In this document: one piece after another, positions 62,126 to 64,000 of the stretch
Layout of the letters: each line of letters opens with the position of its first letter
Position numbering within the stretch: position 1 is the first letter of the stretch
Assembly: GCA_964007475.1 (NCBI GenBank)
Contig: OZ023274.1
Location: 6,076,001-6,140,000, forward strand
Length of the DNA: 64,000 nucleotides
Source of the DNA: Hybos culiciformis
Taxonomy: Eukaryota; Arthropoda; Insecta; Diptera; Hybotidae
Reading direction: 5' to 3'
Made by a program: the position numbers and the translations under genes
The notes under the pieces: model-generated
Told to the model about the DNA's origin: nothing
What the model saw: only the letters and a program-made list of their open reading frames with translations
Database searches by the model: none

Positions 62126-63930
62126 ATAAAAAAAAATGTTTCATGTGGGTGTGAAAAATTATTTTCCACACTTTTTGATATTTTTAAATTTTGACATCAT
62201 TTTGTTTTTATTTTTCCAAAGTTTTAAATATAATCAGAGGGAAAATATAAATGACCATAAAATTAAATCTATATAGAGACCACTAACAAACAATTTGTTC
62301 AAGAATTATTTTTTTATTTTTTAATTTTTTATTTTTATTTCTAGATTTATTGCATTTTAATTATGCATTTCTCGCATCCATATATTTAAAAGAAAATCTT
62401 TTTTTTTTTTGTACATTTTACTAACTCAATAGGCAAGCAATAAAACACACCCCATGTGACACTTCTGAAAATTTCTACACAAAATTTATTATAACAAGTG
62501 GTTTATATTTATGACATTTATGCTTGTCGCCTATGTGTAAAAAAAAGTTTTTTTAATTTTCTTAAAATTTAATTCATATATTTCGAAAATTCATGCGGAA
62601 AAATCTCAATAAATAAAATAAAATCAAAATTACTTCTTGATCTTCAGAAAAATCGTCAGATCGACTTATTCAACCAAAAAAAAAATCAATAATTCTATAA
62701 TTATTGAAACTTTTAAGAATTTTCTCACTTATCAATTAATAATAATTTTTGGCATAAAAAACTTACTTGCTATCGAAAATAACAAAAAACATCTGTTCAG
62801 AAAAAATCATTTCAAATGTTCATTTACGCGAGAGACTATATTCTCAGTCCAGTATTAAGAGAAATTTTTTATTAAAGAGAAAAATGAAAAATTACTAAAA
62901 GAAAATTAAATTAAATTTTGGAATTAAGCCAAAAATAAAATAAATAAAAAAAAACAAGAAATTAATAAATATATACATAACGAAAAAATATGGATTAATT
63001 TTTTTGAAGGAATTACCGAAACGAATTTTGTAAAACTATTTCGAAACCATTTTTCACACACAATTTCCATTAATTTTCCCAATCCGAAACATATTATTTA
63101 GTAATATTTTAAATTATGTGCAAATTGTAATTTTTTTTTTTTTTAAATAAAATTTTTGAAATCAATTCAATTCGGTTGCTCAACGCTCAAGAAGTTACAG
63201 CATACATTTTGAAAGTTACACTTAATTTTTATGTACCTATAGTCAGTGAGAGGGTTGAGAGGATTATTTTCTTTATTTTTGATACAAAATTTGTATTAAA
63301 ATTTTCAAATTCAGCACTCAAAGAACTTGAATATTTTCATTTGTAGCTCTACTCAAAAATTTATTATTTTATAATTGTTAAAGTCATCTTTAATTTTCGT
63401 TATAATTAAACAAAATTATCAAAATATTCTGATATAGAGTACTTGAAATATAATTTTTAAGTTTAACTAAAAATAATTGTCAATTTCAGAAATACAATTA
63501 GCATATTATAATTTTTAATTAAAAATGTTTGTGCTTTACTAATGTGCTAATCGATACGCGTGTGCGCTAGCATAATATAGAGAGCATATGTATATTATAT
63601 GTATTCAAAATATTAAAAATAACATTAATTTTTAAGAGATTTTTAATAATTTTATTTATTTATTTTTTTTTTTTTAAATTTTCTAATAAAAGATTTTCAT
63701 TTTTCCTTTAATAATTTTTTTAATTATTTATTTTCATCACACACACACAACAGATCTCTGATCCATATCTTGAGGCAAAAAGTGCCTACCAAAATGTTGA
63801 AGAGATTTTAAAATCATTAAGCAATCGTCAGTTTGATTTGACAACCAATTGGGAAAAGTACACAACAAATGTATTTGAGCGCAAAGAAATTGAAATTTTA
63901 TTAGAACGAATTATGAGCGATAATACCGAG
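38547..63930 (+). CDS. CCDC141: Coiled-coil domain protein 141 (CAMDI) homologue, 5' part; continues beyond the window
   Basis: Exons: 38547-38666, 58034-58156, 58492-59808, 59880-60221 and 63754-63930, all phase 0, totalling 693 codons with an open frame continuing past the window. The N-terminus (TTIGTVVIRGGPIQMVIALL, then VVEIEPKLTALGENIDEAVG, LQRQHEELIKQIK) matches the order and spacing of vertebrate CCDC141 (VAVQAGDSKIVIAVIK... LLEIGSSQDETKKLL). GQTLEIVWDDVLKLIHDRKH and HILDLCSNFHEKM also agree with it. The rest is spectrin-like alpha-helical repeats. In vertebrates CCDC141 associates with DISC1 and myosin II in neuronal migration and ends in an Ig domain; the 3' part needed to see that lies outside. 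Function in an arthropod is inference. The gene lies head-to-tail behind the SESTD1-like gene. Confidence 0.82.
43676..43755 (-). repeat. Weak tRNA-like sequence
   Basis: On the minus strand TTTAGTTGGAAAAGTC could be a degenerate A box and AGAGTTCGAGTCTAG a B box, at tRNA-like spacing. Stem pairing is poor and no A-rich tail follows. It may be an old SINE fragment of a different family from the two listed elsewhere. Confidence 0.3.
45213..45316. repeat. 31-bp tandem repeat, about 3.3 copies
   Basis: TTAGATGCATC-GCGTAAATAATGAAA units begin at 45213, 45244, 45275 and 45306 (partial), exactly 31 bases apart, with a few substitutions. It lies 70 bases before the left end of the TA-flanked element at 45384. 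Confidence 0.92.
45384..46076. mobile_element. TA-flanked TIR element (693 bp) with two internal tRNA-like sequences
   Basis: The left end CACTGAGCCAAAAAAGGCGT and the reverse complement of the right end, CACTGAGATAAAAAACGTGC, form inverted termini, with TA on both outer sides. The interior carries two tandem tRNA-like sequences (45661-45854) followed by an A-rich tract to about 45965. No transposase is present. Layout and size match the element at 26478-27219 although internal sequences differ. Confidence 0.65.
45661..45854 (+). repeat. Tandem pair of tRNA-like sequences (dimeric SINE-like module)
   Basis: Two 68-base units (45661-45728 and 45787-45854, 126 bases apart) each show an A-box-like GGTAGAGTGG and a B-box-like GAGGTTCGAATC (GGTTCAAATC in the second). 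Both end in GCATAAG, and an A-rich tract follows the second. In the second unit TATGGCC can pair with GGGCATA at 6 of 7 positions, a remnant acceptor stem. Sequence between A and B boxes is shared (GAAATGCTAAAGACCGAGG). Poor T-stem pairing argues against working tRNAs. Confidence 0.7.
46145..46330. repeat. Large foldback palindrome (arms about 88 bp, short loop)
   Basis: 46145-46232 and the reverse complement of 46241-46330 align along almost their full length with scattered mismatches and one or two indels (CTGTAT..ACACAAAAATA, TATTGACAC..GTCAAT, TATATCAC). The unpaired loop is under 10 bases. A smaller palindrome, TTGACACTTGTCAA, is nested inside each arm. This is a foldback or MITE-type structure that begins about 70 bases after the TA-flanked element. 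Confidence 0.85.
48368..48443. repeat. 38-bp perfect tandem duplication
   Basis: CCATTAATTTTTAAAAAATA plus the 18 bases ending TCTAAGTT are repeated exactly once, at 48368-48405 and 48406-48443. Recent replication slippage is the simplest explanation. Confidence 0.93.
58034..58156 (+). CDS. CCDC141: CCDC141-like exon 2
   Basis: Acceptor ttttatatttcag, donor gtattt, phase 0, 41 codons. It encodes SDNNIYIKVVEIEPKLTALG and LQRQHEELIKQIK, matching the LLEIG... HDHELLLAKLK region of CCDC141 in order and spacing. Confidence 0.85.
58157..58491 (+). other. CCDC141-like intron 2
   Basis: A 335-bp AT-rich intron with donor gtattt and acceptor attatttatag. No other feature is seen. Confidence 0.8.
58492..59808 (+). 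CDS. CCDC141: CCDC141-like exon 3 (main spectrin-like repeat exon)
   Basis: A 439-codon exon, phase 0 at both ends, donor gtaaaa after CTAGAG. It encodes long amphipathic helices in spectrin-repeat style. Recognisable blocks are GQTLEIVWDDVLKLIHDRKH, VKQVQSWLENLHDRRNLLEA, TRKTQLEQCLAIAILANDL and LRERWLHQSKDFFTKAEKTL. The DRR..L..AW..RK..LEQ pattern is the usual end of one repeat and start of the next. Codon composition is clearly coding, with G/C content well above the flanks. Confidence 0.93.
59809..59879 (+). other. CCDC141-like intron 3 (71 bp)
   Basis: A minimal intron with donor gtaaaa and acceptor tttgtttcacag. Without removing it the frame would continue into HSLRESILIIF and stop; removal keeps the helical frame open. 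Confidence 0.85.
59880..60221 (+). CDS. CCDC141: CCDC141-like exon 4
   Basis: 114 codons from FKGEYINNLLEEIKKYLESL to AGQFISVQ, phase 0, donor gtgcgt. Spectrin-like helices (VTIYIAFLEKAESLENKFSE; LENQWDSVKECYANLKKIAG), with similarity to the LQTYVAFLKSSEEVEMQF segment of CCDC141. If the donor is skipped the frame ends four codons later (VRDH, TAA at 60234-60236), which could be a short isoform. Confidence 0.87.
60222..63753 (+). other. CCDC141-like intron 4
   Basis: About 3.5 kb with donor gtgcgt and an acceptor preceded by a CA run (cacacacacacaacag). It contains a long (TA)n microsatellite at 62044-62118. No further exon is visible, though a small one cannot be excluded. Confidence 0.7.
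62044..62118. repeat. (TA)n microsatellite, about 37 units
   Basis: An uninterrupted alternation of T and A for about 75 bases inside intron 4 of the CCDC141-like gene. Likely variable in length. Confidence 0.98.
63754..63930 (+). CDS. CCDC141: CCDC141-like exon 5
   Basis: 59 codons, phase 0, donor gtaagt. It encodes ISDPYLEAKSAYQNVEEILK and FERKEIEILLERIMSD, again helical and spectrin-like. It is the last exon in the window; the remaining 70 bases are intron, and the gene continues outside. Confidence 0.87.
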
Positions 63931-64000
63931 GTAAGTGTCAATTGAATTTTATTACTATTATTTTTGGATTTATTTGAATGTCAAATATACTTAATTAATA

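Noticed and set aside
1..64000. CRISPR arrays, bacterial operons, functional tRNA or rRNA genes
   Set aside because: The only regular repeats are a 31-bp minisatellite without spacers and simple duplications. tRNA-like sequences lack a paired acceptor stem or T stem. The gene structure is eukaryotic throughout.

Overview
The window is AT-rich animal nuclear DNA, most likely from an insect. It has small exons with GT/AG junctions, one intron of about 19 kb, abundant poly-A/T and (TA)n tracts, short TA-flanked transposon relics and tRNA-derived repeats. It is not bacterial, and I see no operons or CRISPR array. The species cannot be named from the sequence alone; a degenerate element in one intron resembles a zinc-ribbon-type repeat ORF I remember as abundant in arthropod genomes.

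There are three protein-coding genes. (1) On the minus strand at 8642-2272 is a three-exon gene for a 1,459-residue intracellular protein with domain order FN3-Ig-Ig-FN3. It then has a long Ser/Lys/Glu-rich tail and a hydrophobic segment close to the C-terminus. It looks like a titin/twitchin/myosin-binding-protein type muscle protein with a tail anchor. (2) On the plus strand at 18269-32109 is a nine-exon gene recognisable as a SESTD1 homologue (SEC14/CRAL-TRIO module plus spectrin repeats). Its last two exons encode a disordered Ser-rich tail and also have their own ATG (30732), which suggests an internal promoter or a small separate gene. (3) On the plus strand, from 38547 to beyond the window end, is the 5' part of a CCDC141 (CAMDI) homologue. 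It has a 40-codon first exon, a 19.4-kb intron, then spectrin-like helical exons, and every intron is phase 0.

Region by region: 1-2271 holds no gene. 2272-8642 is the Ig/FN3 gene. 8643-18268 is a gene-poor divergent spacer between the heads of genes 1 and 2. 18269-32253 is the SESTD1-like gene, carrying a 466-bp TIR element with a degenerate ORF and a 742-bp TA-flanked element with a tRNA-like core. 32254-38546 is intergenic, with a perfect 200-bp tandem duplication and a pogo/Tigger-like terminus. 38547-63930 is the CCDC141-like gene. Its first intron carries a second TA-flanked element with a tandem pair of tRNA-like sequences, a large foldback palindrome and several short tandem repeats.

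Two observations stand out. First, a SESTD1-like gene followed head-to-tail by a CCDC141-like gene reproduces an adjacency I recall from human 2q31.2, where titin is the next gene; here a titin-type Ig/FN3 gene lies on the other flank. Second, two TA-flanked TIR elements of about 0.7 kb share the same internal layout (tRNA-like Pol III box module followed by an A-rich tract), suggesting a composite MITE/SINE family. Exon boundaries were set by hand from splice motifs and reading phase; homology calls rest on recognition of the proteins from memory, not on a search.
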